Source: SZUA-521 sp041738285
Lineage (GTDB): Bacteria; Pseudomonadota; Gammaproteobacteria; Pseudomonadales; Azotimanducaceae
DNA length: 37,259 nucleotides
Assembly (NCBI GenBank): GCA_041738285.1
Contig: JBGSQB010000201.1
Coordinates: forward strand, 1 to 37,259
Direction: 5' to 3'
The position numbers and the translations under genes are program-made. The notes under the pieces were generated by a model that worked only from the letters and a program-made list of their open reading frames with translations, was not told the origin of the DNA and did no database searches. Shown in pieces: positions 17,808 to 25,533 of the stretch. Each line of letters opens with the position of its first letter. Within the stretch, counting starts at the first letter, position 1.

Positions 17808-18169
17808 ACCCCCATCAGTGCGACCAGCACGACCGTGATCACGATGCTCAGTTGCGCGCCGACGCGACCGCCCACGAGGCTGTCACCGATGTGGAAGTCG
17901 AGCAGCAGATGTTTGATCCCGGCGACGATGTGATACGTGAGCGCGGCCAGCACCGCGAGCAGAATCAGCTTGGGCAGCGGCTCGCCGATCAACTTGGCCG
18001 CTGCGGCGAAGCCTTCCTGCGAACCGAGTGCGAGATCGGCAAGATAGAGCAGGAGCGCGATGCCAACGAACAACAGCACTCCGGTAATTCGGTGCGTGAT
18101 CGACGCGATGGCCGCCAGCGGCCAGGCGAATGTGTGCAATGGCAGATCGACCGGACGTTGTCCTTTCAT
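17795..18169 (-). CDS. sdhC: Succinate dehydrogenase cytochrome b556 subunit
   Basis: SdhC is the other heme-b and quinone-binding anchor of complex II. The 124-residue protein starts MKGQRPVDLPLHTFAWPLAA, has the family motif SITHRITG (about 23-30; Ser and Arg line the quinone site) and the heme-ligand region LTYHIVAGIKHLLLDF (His80, with His87 nearby). Three membrane helices are evident. It is the first gene of the minus-strand TCA block, with a candidate promoter about 80 bp upstream and an AAGG ribosome site 9 nt before its ATG. Confidence 0.95.
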   Translation of the reverse strand: MKGQRPVDLPLHTFAWPLAAIASITHRITGVLLFVGIALLLYLADLALGSQEGFAAAAKLIGEPLPKLILLAVLAALTYHIVAGIKHLLLDFHIGDSLVGGRVGAQLSIVITVVLVALMGVWLW

Positions 18170-18246
18170 ACGCTGTGCCTTGTCGGGAAGTTTGCCGGAT
18201 CGTCACGGCCCAGACGCGAGCGCGAGATCCGACGACGCGGAGCGAG

Positions 18247-18275
18247 ATGATAGCCGCCGCGGTCCCTCCTTACAA
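18247..18275 (-). promoter_or_regulatory. Candidate promoter for the sdh-suc block
   Basis: On the minus strand TTGTAA (18270-18275) and TATCAT (18247-18252) are 17 bp apart, a good sigma70 match at the -10 and partial at the -35. It lies about 78 bp before the sdhC ATG, giving a roughly 70-nt leader. Together with the gltA promoter it makes this 254-bp gap a divergent control region. The remainder of the gap shows no other feature I can support. Confidence 0.5.
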
Positions 18276-18354
18276 ACGCGAACGCGCCGCGCCGCGTCTC
18301 CTCATCGCGTTGCGTTATGTCGCGCTCACACATCGATTCCAGCGACCTGTTGCG

Positions 18355-18382
18355 TTGACACGGCGGGAACCTGATCTATAGT
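18355..18382 (+). promoter_or_regulatory. Sigma70 promoter of gltA
   Basis: A perfect -35 TTGACA (18355-18360) is followed after 16 bp by TATAGT (18377-18382), five of six consensus bases. Transcription would begin near 18389, leaving a short leader with AAGGAAG before the gltA ATG. This is the best promoter match I noticed in the window. Confidence 0.75.
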
Positions 18383-18423
18383 CTGCCGCTCCCATCGCTC
18401 ACATTCTACGAAGGAAGCATCGC

Positions 18424-19713
18424 ATGGCCGATCGAACCGCGCGGCTGTCCATCGACGGCATCAAAGAAGCCATCGAACTGCCCGTTTACTCAGGCTCGAC
18501 CGGTCCCGACGTGATCGACGTATCCGCGCTCACTGCGCGCGGAATATTTACCTACGATCCGGGCTTCGTCGCCACCGCATCCTGTCAGTCGGCCATCACT
18601 TACATCGACGGTGACCAGGGCGTGCTCCTGCACCGCGGATATCCCATCGAGCAGCTCGCTGAGCAGTCCGACTACCTCGAGGTGTGTTACCTGCTCCTCA
18701 ATGGCGAGCTGCCGACCGCCGATGAGAAGGCCCAGTTCGTCAACACGATCACGCACCACACCATGGTGCATGAACAGTTGCGCAATTTCTTCAACGGCTT
18801 TCGCCGCGCATCGCACCCGATGGCCATCATGTGCGGCGTCGTCGGTGCGCTGTCCGCCTTCTACCACGACTCACTCGACATCGACAACGAAGCGCATCGG
18901 CGCATCACCGCACATCGCCTGATCGCAAAGATTCCGACCCTTGCCGCGATGAGCTACAAGTACTCCGTCGGCCTGCCTTTCATGTATCCGAGGAACGACC
19001 TGGATTACGCCGCGAACTTCCTCTACATGATGTTCGGCACACCTTGCGAGACATACGAGGTCAATCCCGTGATCGCGCGGGCGATGGATCGGATCTTCCT
19101 GCTCCACGCTGACCACGAGCAGAATGCATCGACATCCACCGTTCGCCTGGCCGGATCGACCGGAGCCAACCCGTTCGCGTGCGTTGCGGCCGGAATCGCC
19201 GCCCTTTGGGGTCCGGCACATGGCGGCGCCAACGAGGCCGTGCTGCGCCAGCTGCGCGAGATCGAGTCGCCGAAGAATGTCAGCAAATTCGTGAAGCGCG
19301 CGAAGGACAAGAACGATTCGTTCCGCCTCATGGGTTTCGGACATCGCGTCTACAAGAATTACGACCCGCGCGCCAAAGTGATGCAGGAAACCTGCCGGGA
19401 AGTACTCGAAGAACTCGGCATCGAAGACGATCCGTTGCTGCAGATCGCACAGCAGTTGGAAAAGATCGCACTGGAGGACGAGTACTTCGTCGAGAAGCGC
19501 CTCTATCCGAACGTCGACTTCTACTCCGGCATTATCTTGAAGGCCATCGGCATCCCGACCGAAATGTTCACCGTGATCTTCGCCACCGGCAGAACGCCCG
19601 GCTGGATCGCGCAGTGGAACGAGATGGTAGGGGCACCCTACAAGATCGGCCGGCCACGCCAGTTGTACACAGGCCCGACCCGGCGCGATTTCGTGCCGAT
19701 CGACAAGCGCTAG
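18424..19713 (+). CDS. gltA: Citrate synthase, type II
   Basis: GltA condenses oxaloacetate and acetyl-CoA to citrate, the entry reaction of the TCA cycle. The 429 residues match the hexameric, NADH-sensitive type II enzymes (E. coli 427). Conserved blocks include FTYDPGFVATASCQSAITYI, YPIEQLAEQSDYLEVCYLLL, HADHEQNASTSTVRLAGSTGANP with an active-site histidine region, and the GFGHRVYKNYDPRAK motif carrying the second catalytic histidine. The ATG has an AAGGAAG ribosome site. It is divergent from sdhC as in E. coli, and its 3' end runs into a second REP pair. Confidence 0.98.
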   Translation: MADRTARLSIDGIKEAIELPVYSGSTGPDVIDVSALTARGIFTYDPGFVATASCQSAITYIDGDQGVLLHRGYPIEQLAEQSDYLEVCYLLLNGELPTADEKAQFVNTITHHTMVHEQLRNFFNGFRRASHPMAIMCGVVGALSAFYHDSLDIDNEAHRRITAHRLIAKIPTLAAMSYKYSVGLPFMYPRNDLDYAANFLYMMFGTPCETYEVNPVIARAMDRIFLLHADHEQNASTSTVRLAGSTGANPFACVAAGIAALWGPAHGGANEAVLRQLREIESPKNVSKFVKRAKDKNDSFRLMGFGHRVYKNYDPRAKVMQETCREVLEELGIEDDPLLQIAQQLEKIALEDEYFVEKRLYPNVDFYSGIILKAIGIPTEMFTVIFATGRTPGWIAQWNEMVGAPYKIGRPRQLYTGPTRRDFVPIDKR

Positions 19714-19720
19714 CTAGCTG

Positions 19721-19779
19721 TTCGTGGGTAAGCCCGCTCCCACAAGACGCCAATCTGTGGGAGCGGGCTTGCCCGCGAA
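19721..19779. repeat. REP doublet after gltA, arms in opposite arrangement
   Basis: Two 23-nt REP copies at 19721-19743 and 19757-19779 are separated by 13 bp. They are near-identical to the copies at 14863-14934, with one G/T change in the first (TTCGTGGG for TTCGCGGG). Here the order of the two orientations is reversed, so the doublet is the mirror arrangement of the other. It starts 8 bp after the gltA stop and ends 8 bp before the stop of the convergent dehydrogenase gene, a natural place for a two-way transcript end. Confidence 0.88.
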
Positions 19780-19787
19780 CGATTGCG

Positions 19788-20663
19788 TCAATCCCGCAGC
19801 CGGGTGATCAGCGAGGACGTATCCCAGCGCCCGCCACCGCGCGCCTGAATGTCGCCATAGAACTGATCGACTAGCGCTGCAAGCGGCAGGCGGGCACCGC
19901 GTTTGCGCGCCGCCTGCAATGCGATTCCGAGATCCTTGCGCATCCAGTCGACGGCAAAGCCGAAGTCGAACTTGCCCTGCGCCATGGTCTGGTGGCGATT
20001 CTCCATCTGCCAGCTCTGCGCCGCGCCTTTGGAGATGACGTCAATCACCGCACCAGTATCAAGCCCCGCATGCTCGGCAAAGTGAAGACCTTCGGCGAGT
20101 CCCTGCAGCACGCCTGCGATGCAGAGTTGATTGACCATCTTGGTGAGTTGGCCAGTGCCCGCCTCCCCCATTCGCCGACATCTTTTCGAATACGGCGCCA
20201 TGACAGGTTCTGCACGTGCAAAGTCGGCTTGACTGCCCCCTGCCATGATCGTCAGCTGTCCTTGCTCGGCTCCCGCCTGACCGCCGGAGACCGGCGCATC
20301 GAGCCAGCCGCATCCCTTCTCGGCACAGGCTCGCGCAACCTCAATGGCGAGCTCCGCCGAGGCCGTGGTGTGATCAACGAGAATGGATTTCGGCGCGAGC
20401 GTTGCAAGAATGCCGTCGTCGCCATAGACGACCGCGCGCACATCATCGTCGGCGCCAACGCAGATGAACACGATGTCGCATGACCGCGCTGCCTCGGCGG
20501 GCGTACTACAGGTTTGGCCGCGAAACCGATCCGACCAGGCATTCGCGCGTGCCGCGCTGCGGTTGTACACGCGCACCGTGTGACCCGCGGTCGCAAGATG
20601 CCCTGCCATGGGGTATCCCATGACGCCCAGTCCGATGAATGCGACCGTCAATGGCTTGGTCAT
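19788..20663 (-). CDS. Beta-hydroxyacid dehydrogenase (3-hydroxyisobutyrate / tartronate semialdehyde reductase family)
   Basis: This is an NAD(P)-dependent beta-hydroxyacid dehydrogenase of 291 residues. Visible are the cofactor motif FIGLGVMGYPMAGHL at 9-23, the substrate-binding DAPVSGGQAGAEQGQL at 122-137 and the catalytic lysine Lys175 with Asn178 in GTGQLTKMVNQ. Family members reduce tartronate semialdehyde or oxidise 3-hydroxyisobutyrate and related acids; sequence alone does not choose between them. It lies downstream of rpoS on the same strand, separated by a strong hairpin, and no ribosome site is evident before its ATG, so expression may depend on readthrough or a leaderless transcript. 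Confidence 0.88.
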   Translation of the reverse strand: MTKPLTVAFIGLGVMGYPMAGHLATAGHTVRVYNRSAARANAWSDRFRGQTCSTPAEAARSCDIVFICVGADDDVRAVVYGDDGILATLAPKSILVDHTTASAELAIEVARACAEKGCGWLDAPVSGGQAGAEQGQLTIMAGGSQADFARAEPVMAPYSKRCRRMGEAGTGQLTKMVNQLCIAGVLQGLAEGLHFAEHAGLDTGAVIDVISKGAAQSWQMENRHQTMAQGKFDFGFAVDWMRKDLGIALQAARKRGARLPLAALVDQFYGDIQARGGGRWDTSSLITRLRD

Positions 20664-20670
20664 TGTGCTG

Positions 20671-20699
20671 ATCTGTCCCGACTGAATTGCGGGACAGAT
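20671..20699 (-). terminator. Hairpin after rpoS
   Basis: ATCTGTCCCG (20671-20680) and CGGGACAGAT (20690-20699) are a perfect 10-bp inverted repeat with a 9-nt loop, lying between the rpoS stop and the next start codon. A U-run is missing, so termination strength is uncertain; it could equally protect the rpoS mRNA 3' end. Confidence 0.55.
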
Positions 20700-20726
20700 A
20701 GCACGCGGTACCTGGAAATGAAAGAT

Positions 20727-21731
20727 TTAGCCGAGTACCGCCTCTTTGGCGAAGCCGCTGTCGGTCAGCATGACACGCATTTCCTTGAGCGCTTCGACCT
20801 GGATCTGACGCACACGCTCCCGCGTGAGTCCGATCTCCGCGCCGACTTCTTCCAGTGTCGCAGGATCATGACCACGCAAGCCGAAGCGGCGACAGACGAC
20901 GTCACGCGACTTTTCCGGTAACTGGTCGAGCCAGCCATCGAGGCGGCTCTTCATTTGCGAACTCTGCAGTACCTGCCACGGATCCTGGGTGCCTTCATCT
21001 TCGAATGTGTCCCAGGATGCCCGTTCCGGCTCCAGCACCGAGATCTCGGTGCAGTTGATGTCAGCCGAGAGATCGAGCAATTTGCGCACGTTCTCGACCG
21101 GCTTGCCGAGCAGTTCCGCCACGTCTTCCGCGGTCGGTTCGTGATCCAGTTTTTGCGTCAACTCGCGCTGCGCACGCAGGTATCCATTGAGCTCCTTGGC
21201 GATGTGAATCGGCAGGCGAATGATCTTCACCTGATTCATCAGGCCCCGTTCAACCGCCTGACGAATCCACCAGGTCGCGTAGGTGGAAAACCGAAAGCCC
21301 TTCTCCGGGTCGAACTTTTCGACCGCGCGAATGAGGCCGAGGTTGCCCTCCTCGATCAGATCGATCAACGAAAGCCCGCGGTTGAGGTAGCGGCGCGCGA
21401 TCTTCACGACCAGCCGCAGATTGCTCTCGATCATCTGGGCGCGAGCGGCCATGTCGCCCTTCTGAACGCGCCGGGCAACGTCCGCTTCTTCGGTCGCGGA
21501 CAACAGCCGCGAACCGCCGATTTCGGACAGATACATTTCGGTGGCGTCGCCAATGCCTCGGCTCGACGGCGGAATACCACCCGCGCTGCGGCGTCGACTG
21601 CGGCCCGCGCGTCGCGGCTTGGGCACATCGTCGTCAGCAACGACTTCATCGGGATCATCAAACAGACGATGACCGCCAAAGGTCACTTCAGCCATCTCGT
21701 CGGTGCCGCTGACATCCTGTTCTGCGTACAT
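20727..21731 (-). CDS. rpoS: RNA polymerase sigma factor RpoS
   Basis: A group-2 sigma70 factor. The core reads DATEMYLSEIGGSRLLSA (region 1.2), then NLRLVVKIARRYLNRGLSLIDLIEEGNLGLIRAVEKF and FRFSTYATWWIRQAVERGLM (regions 2.1-2.4), region 3, and the 4.2 helix-turn-helix LEEVGAEIGLTRERVRQIQVEAL. These match RpoS, the stationary-phase and stress sigma, better than RpoD (no long region 1.1) or RpoH. I prefer the ATG at 21731, since GGGGAG lies 6 nt upstream; an ATG at 21737 abuts that site. Length is about 334 residues. It follows an HTH-receiver gene by 13 bp, rather than nlpD as in many gammaproteobacteria. Confidence 0.9.
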   Translation of the reverse strand: MYAEQDVSGTDEMAEVTFGGHRLFDDPDEVVADDDVPKPRRAGRSRRRSAGGIPPSSRGIGDATEMYLSEIGGSRLLSATEEADVARRVQKGDMAARAQMIESNLRLVVKIARRYLNRGLSLIDLIEEGNLGLIRAVEKFDPEKGFRFSTYATWWIRQAVERGLMNQVKIIRLPIHIAKELNGYLRAQRELTQKLDHEPTAEDVAELLGKPVENVRKLLDLSADINCTEISVLEPERASWDTFEDEGTQDPWQVLQSSQMKSRLDGWLDQLPEKSRDVVCRRFGLRGHDPATLEEVGAEIGLTRERVRQIQVEALKEMRVMLTDSGFAKEAVLG

Positions 21732-21744
21732 GCTCATCTCCCCG

Positions 21745-22341
21745 TCAAACCGTTTCCGTTGCGGTCGTTTCCGAATTCTCGAGGCCGCAGGCCGCGATCA
21801 GCGCATTGGTGTCGAAGGGCTTCTTCAACAATGCTTCCGCACCTGCTGCCAACACCCGTTGTTCGAGTTCACTGGTGTGATGTCCGGTCATGGCAATGAC
21901 GCGCACGGCGGCAGTGTCCGCATCCGACTTCAGCGCCTGGCACACGGCAACCCCATCCATGCCCGGCATCATGATGTCGAGCACCACGATGCTGGGACGA
22001 AAGCGTTGCGCGGCCCGGCCCGCCTCGAAGCCGTCGAACGCACTTTCGACGGCGACGTGCGGGAACCGCAGCGCAAACAGGGCGGTGAGCATGCCGTTGA
22101 ACTGACGATCGTCATCGACCACCAGCACCCGGGTCTGCGCTGCGGTGGCGTCAAACTCGGCCGGCAATGTCATGCCCATGCGCTGCGCAAAACCGATCAC
22201 CGCCGCACGGGTGAAGCGCCGGTGGCCACCGGCGGTGGTACGGGCATCGATCAGACCCTTCTGGGCCCACTGCCGTACCGTCACCGGCGCTACACCGAGG
22301 AGCGCTGCCACTTCGTTGGGGCTGTAGATCTGTTCCGCCAT
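21745..22341 (-). CDS. HTH-receiver fusion regulator upstream of rpoS
   Basis: A 198-residue protein with an N-terminal MerR/excisionase-type helix-turn-helix (about 5-55: YSPNEVAALLGVAPVTVRQWAQKG then GGHRRFTRAAV) followed by a response-regulator receiver domain (about 70-185). In the receiver the acidic triad is Asp76-78, the phosphoacceptor Asp122 in VLDIMMPGMDG, Thr152, and Lys174 in LLKKPFD, so all phosphorylation residues are present. DNA-binding domain first and receiver last is the reverse of usual response regulators. It forms a tight operon with rpoS. Four 9-bp repeats lie 32-67 nt upstream of its start, a plausible autoregulatory site. The cognate kinase is not in the window. Confidence 0.85.
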   Translation of the reverse strand: MAEQIYSPNEVAALLGVAPVTVRQWAQKGLIDARTTAGGHRRFTRAAVIGFAQRMGMTLPAEFDATAAQTRVLVVDDDRQFNGMLTALFALRFPHVAVESAFDGFEAGRAAQRFRPSIVVLDIMMPGMDGVAVCQALKSDADTAAVRVIAMTGHHTSELEQRVLAAGAEALLKKPFDTNALIAACGLENSETTATETV

Positions 22342-22372
22342 GACTGGCCTACATCCTTGAACTCGTTTTTGT

Positions 22373-22408
22373 ATCGATTTGATCGTTTAAATCGATTTAA
22401 TCGATTAC
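22373..22408. repeat. Four tandem 9-bp repeats upstream of the HTH-receiver/rpoS operon
   Basis: ATCGATTTG, ATCGTTTAA, ATCGATTTA and ATCGATTAC follow each other without gaps at 22373, 22382, 22391 and 22400. The AT-rich iterated array stands out from the GC-rich surroundings. Position in the leader or promoter of a gene encoding a small HTH protein suggests an iteron-like operator; this is inference. Confidence 0.8.
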
Positions 22409-22459
22409 GGTTCGAACTCTGCCCCGTTCCGATTCCCCTGTCTAATACGCTTTTGTTAT

Positions 22460-22506
22460 AAAACCATCCCGATCGCGCCAGGAATCCGTCAGGCGGTCCG
22501 ATCGGG
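22460..22506 (-). terminator. Probable terminator of the acyl-CoA synthetase gene
   Basis: On the minus strand CCCGATCGGACCGCC (22492-22506) and GGCGCGATCGGG (22468-22479) pair with a small bulge, overlapping the stop codon of the acyl-CoA synthetase gene and followed by ATGGTTTT. The U-run is short but the hairpin is solid. It would insulate the rpoS operon from the gene above. Confidence 0.5.
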
Positions 22507-24180
22507 TGCTTCGAGCCCCAGCCGTTCGATGCTGTCTTGCCGCATCTTGAACTTCTGGATCTTGCCGGTGACCGTCATCGGGAATTCGGTGACGAAGTGC
22601 ACATAGCGCGGCACCTTGTAGTGGGCGATCTGGCCCCGGCAGAAATCCTTCACGTCCTCTTCAGTCAGGGTCTCGCCCGGAACCGTCTGCACCCACGCCA
22701 TCAGTTCCTCGCCGTATCTGCGATCCGGCACGCCGATCACCTGCACTTCGCTGATCTTCGGGTGGCGGTAGAGGAATTCCTCGATCTCTCGCGGATAGAT
22801 GTTCTCGCCACCGCGAATGATCATGTCCTTGATGCGACCGGCGATGTTGACGTAGCCCTCGTCGTCCATCACTGCGAGATCGCCGGTGTGCATCCAGCCG
22901 GCCGCATCGATCGATCCAGCAGTCGCCTCATCGTTGTCCCAGTAGCCGAGCATCACGCTGTAGCCGCGGGTGCAGAACTCGCCGAGTTCGCCCCGCGGCA
23001 ATACCGCACCGCTCTCCGCATCCACGATCTTGATCTCGACGTGTGGATGTACCTGGCCGACCGTACTGACCTGCTTTTCCAAGGGCGCGCCGATGCGCGT
23101 CTGCATGCTCACCGGGCTCGTCTCGGTCATCCCATAGGCGATGGCGACTTCGCTCATGTGCATTTCGGACTGCACACGTTTCATCACTTCTACCGGGCAG
23201 GGTGCGCCGGCCATGATGCCGGTGCGCAGCGCATTGAGATCGAAGCGCGCGAAGTCGGCAAGCGCGAGTTCCGCGATGAACATGGTGGGCACGCCGTACA
23301 GCGCCGTCGCCCGTTCCTGCGCCGCGGTTTCCAACGTCGCCTGGGGATCGAACGCCTGGGCAGGATAGATCATGGTCGCGCCGTGGCTGACGCATCCGAG
23401 GTTGCCCATCACCATGCCGAAACAGTGATACAGCGGCACCGGGATGACGAGCCGGTCCCGTTCGGAAAACTTCATCAGCCGCGCAACGAAATAGCCGTTG
23501 TTGGCGATGTTGTGATGGGAAAGCGTCGCGCCCTTGGGGAACCCCGTCGTGCCGCTCGTGTACTGAATGTTGATCGCTTCATCGAACTGCAGCGTGCGTT
23601 GCACCGCCGCAAGATCTGCTGCAGTGATCTCCGCCGCACGCGCCAGCAACGCATCGAACGCGATCATCCCGGGTCGGGTGCGCCCCAATGTGATGACGCA
23701 TTTCAACGCTGGCAGACGGGCGAGATTCAATGCGCCAGCGGATTGCCGGGCGATCTCCGGCGCCACCGCCTCGAACACCGCGTTGTAGTCCGAGGTCTTG
23801 AAGGCATCGGTCATCACCAGGAACTTACAGCCCGACTGATTGAGCGCGTACTCGATCTCGGAAGATCGATAACTCGGATTCATGTTCACGAGAATCGCGC
23901 CAATCTTGCTGGTGGCGAACTGGGTCAGCGTCCACTCGGCCCGGTTGGTCGACCAGATGCCGACGCGGTCGCCTTTGACGACGCCGATCGCCATCAAGGC
24001 CCGCGCAAGCTCATCGACACGTCGACCGAATTCGCGGTAGGTCCACCGCACGTTTTGAAAGGGGACGACCAACGCTTCGTTGTCGGGAAAGCGGGCGATC
24101 GTCTGATCGAGCAGATCGCCGATCGTGATACCCAACAGGGGCACGTCACTGGTGCCCGATGCATAGCTGTGGCTGGTCAA
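22489..24180 (-). CDS. AMP-forming acyl-CoA synthetase
   Basis: An ANL-superfamily enzyme that activates a carboxylic acid, likely a fatty acid, to its CoA thioester through an acyl-adenylate. Across 563 residues: P-loop YTSGTTGFPKG at 207-217, AYGMTETSPVS, the hinge motif TGDLAVMDDEGYVNIAGRIKDMI, GGENIYPREIEEFL, and catalytic Lys540 in TGKIQK. Similar proteins are annotated as fatty-acyl-CoA synthases with broad chain preference; the substrate is not decided here. The start is a TTG (24178-24180), fixed by a perfect AGGAGG 5 nt upstream. It follows the lyase-like gene by 15 bp and probably shares its transcript. Confidence 0.9.
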   Translation of the reverse strand: MTSHSYASGTSDVPLLGITIGDLLDQTIARFPDNEALVVPFQNVRWTYREFGRRVDELARALMAIGVVKGDRVGIWSTNRAEWTLTQFATSKIGAILVNMNPSYRSSEIEYALNQSGCKFLVMTDAFKTSDYNAVFEAVAPEIARQSAGALNLARLPALKCVITLGRTRPGMIAFDALLARAAEITAADLAAVQRTLQFDEAINIQYTSGTTGFPKGATLSHHNIANNGYFVARLMKFSERDRLVIPVPLYHCFGMVMGNLGCVSHGATMIYPAQAFDPQATLETAAQERATALYGVPTMFIAELALADFARFDLNALRTGIMAGAPCPVEVMKRVQSEMHMSEVAIAYGMTETSPVSMQTRIGAPLEKQVSTVGQVHPHVEIKIVDAESGAVLPRGELGEFCTRGYSVMLGYWDNDEATAGSIDAAGWMHTGDLAVMDDEGYVNIAGRIKDMIIRGGENIYPREIEEFLYRHPKISEVQVIGVPDRRYGEELMAWVQTVPGETLTEEDVKDFCRGQIAHYKVPRYVHFVTEFPMTVTGKIQKFKMRQDSIERLGLEAPDRTA

Positions 24181-24195
24181 AACTACCTCCTGTTG

Positions 24196-25437
24196 CTAAG
24201 CGTACGAGACGGGCTTCGTGGACGGAGCGAGTTCGCCGCGGCGAGCCTTGTCGGTCCAGCGGGCGAGCGCCTCGATGTACTCGCTCACATGCTCATCATG
24301 GGCCGGCGAAATCATCAGATGAATGCCTGGCGGTTCGCTCGTGCGACTCGACACCCAGCCATCGCGGAACAGTCCTGCGCCGATCGCGAGCACATCGAGA
24401 TCCGCTGCGCCGAATGTCATCAGCGACAACTGCGGATTCCCGAATACCTCGAATCCGAGGTTTGAGACCTCCGTTGTGAGACGCTTGCGCGTGTCGATGA
24501 TGCGCTGCGCCCTTTCGCAGTAGCCGGATACGCCGAGGTAGGTCATCACTGCCCAGGCAGCGGCAATTGCACCGCCGGGACGGGTGCCTGCCATGGTCGG
24601 TGTGTACATGTGTCCGCTCGGCCAGTCGTCGAAGTGATAACCCTGGGCCTTGTGCTGCTCGACGGTTCGATACATCACCGTCGATGCGCCTTTGGCCGCA
24701 TACCCATACTTGTGCAGATCCGCCGACATCGACGTGACACCCTCGATCGAAAAGTCGTAGTCGGTGACAGGCTCGCCCAACATCCGCACGAACGGCGCGA
24801 TGTACCCGCCGACGCAGGCATCGACATGCAGCCAGAGTTCGCGCGTGATCGTGATCTTGGCCAGCGTCTCGATCGGGTCTGTGACACCGAAGGGAAAGTT
24901 GGGTGCCGACCCCACCATCATGATCGTATTGGGCGTGACGGCATCCGCCATCGCCGCCGGATCGGCAACGAATCCGGCGCCCGTCGGCACACGGATGACT
25001 TCCAAGCCGAGGTAATGAGCGCCTTTGTTGAACGCCGGATGTGCCGTTCGCGGCACCACGACGTTCGGCACGCCTGCTACTGGGCGATTGATGCGACTCC
25101 AGTCGCGACAGGCCTTCATGGCCATGAGGATGCTCTCGGTGCCGCCTGAGGTCATGCCGCCTGCAGCGGACTCCGGTGCGCGCTGCAGATCGAGCGCCAT
25201 CTCGACCACCTCGGCCTCCATCTTTTTCAGACTCGGGAATGCGGCCGGCCCAAGACCATTCTCGGAAATGAACGCGCCGTAGGCGTCGTGCGCGACGTTC
25301 AGCACGTCGTCGCCTGGATGAAAGACGTAGACGGATGCCCGCCCATCTCGCCAGTTCACGTCGCGCGCTCTGATCTGATCGAACTTTTCGCGGATGTTCG
25401 GCCAGGGCGTGCCTTGCTGTGGTAGCCGTGTTCGCAT
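24196..25437 (-). CDS. PLP-dependent lyase, sphingosine-1-phosphate lyase-like
   Basis: A fold-type I PLP enzyme of the group II decarboxylase superfamily. Motifs resemble sphingosine-1-phosphate lyase: FPSLKKMEAEVVEMALDL, MTSGGTESILMAMKACRDW, WLHVDACVGG, and the Schiff-base lysine (about Lys243) in SADLHKYGYAAKG. S1P lyase splits phosphorylated long-chain bases into fatty aldehyde and phosphoethanolamine. Bacterial homologues may do this or decarboxylate amino acids. No membrane anchor is seen, unlike the eukaryotic enzyme. I start at the ATG at 25435-25437 because GGAG stands 6 nt before it; an ATG four codons earlier is possible. It is divergent from selA and upstream of the acyl-CoA synthetase gene. 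Confidence 0.82.
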   Translation of the reverse strand: MRTRLPQQGTPWPNIREKFDQIRARDVNWRDGRASVYVFHPGDDVLNVAHDAYGAFISENGLGPAAFPSLKKMEAEVVEMALDLQRAPESAAGGMTSGGTESILMAMKACRDWSRINRPVAGVPNVVVPRTAHPAFNKGAHYLGLEVIRVPTGAGFVADPAAMADAVTPNTIMMVGSAPNFPFGVTDPIETLAKITITRELWLHVDACVGGYIAPFVRMLGEPVTDYDFSIEGVTSMSADLHKYGYAAKGASTVMYRTVEQHKAQGYHFDDWPSGHMYTPTMAGTRPGGAIAAAWAVMTYLGVSGYCERAQRIIDTRKRLTTEVSNLGFEVFGNPQLSLMTFGAADLDVLAIGAGLFRDGWVSSRTSEPPGIHLMISPAHDEHVSEYIEALARWTDKARRGELAPSTKPVSYA

Positions 25438-25444
25438 TGGGATC

Positions 25445-25521
25445 TCCATTGTGCAGAACCGATACTAACGCCCACGCGTTTATCCGGGCGAGTAGACTGT
25501 GCAGCCGAACTCCACAATGGA
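25445..25521. promoter_or_regulatory. Divergent selA/lyase control region with 9-bp inverted repeat
   Basis: TCCATTGTG at 25445-25453 and CACAATGGA at 25513-25521 are exact complements flanking the gap between the two divergent genes. Each copy contains an ATG: the alternative lyase start and a six-codon mini-ORF before selA. No convincing -35/-10 pair is visible on the plus strand. It could be a shared operator or chance. Confidence 0.3.
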
Positions 25522-25533
25522 CACTGTCGCCTC

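Noticed and set aside
22537..24465. A 642-codon open frame on the plus strand opposite the acyl-CoA synthetase.
   Set aside because: It is antisense to a gene with complete family motifs, its translation is rich in Arg/His/Asp typical of GC-rich shadow frames, and it spans the end of one gene into the next.
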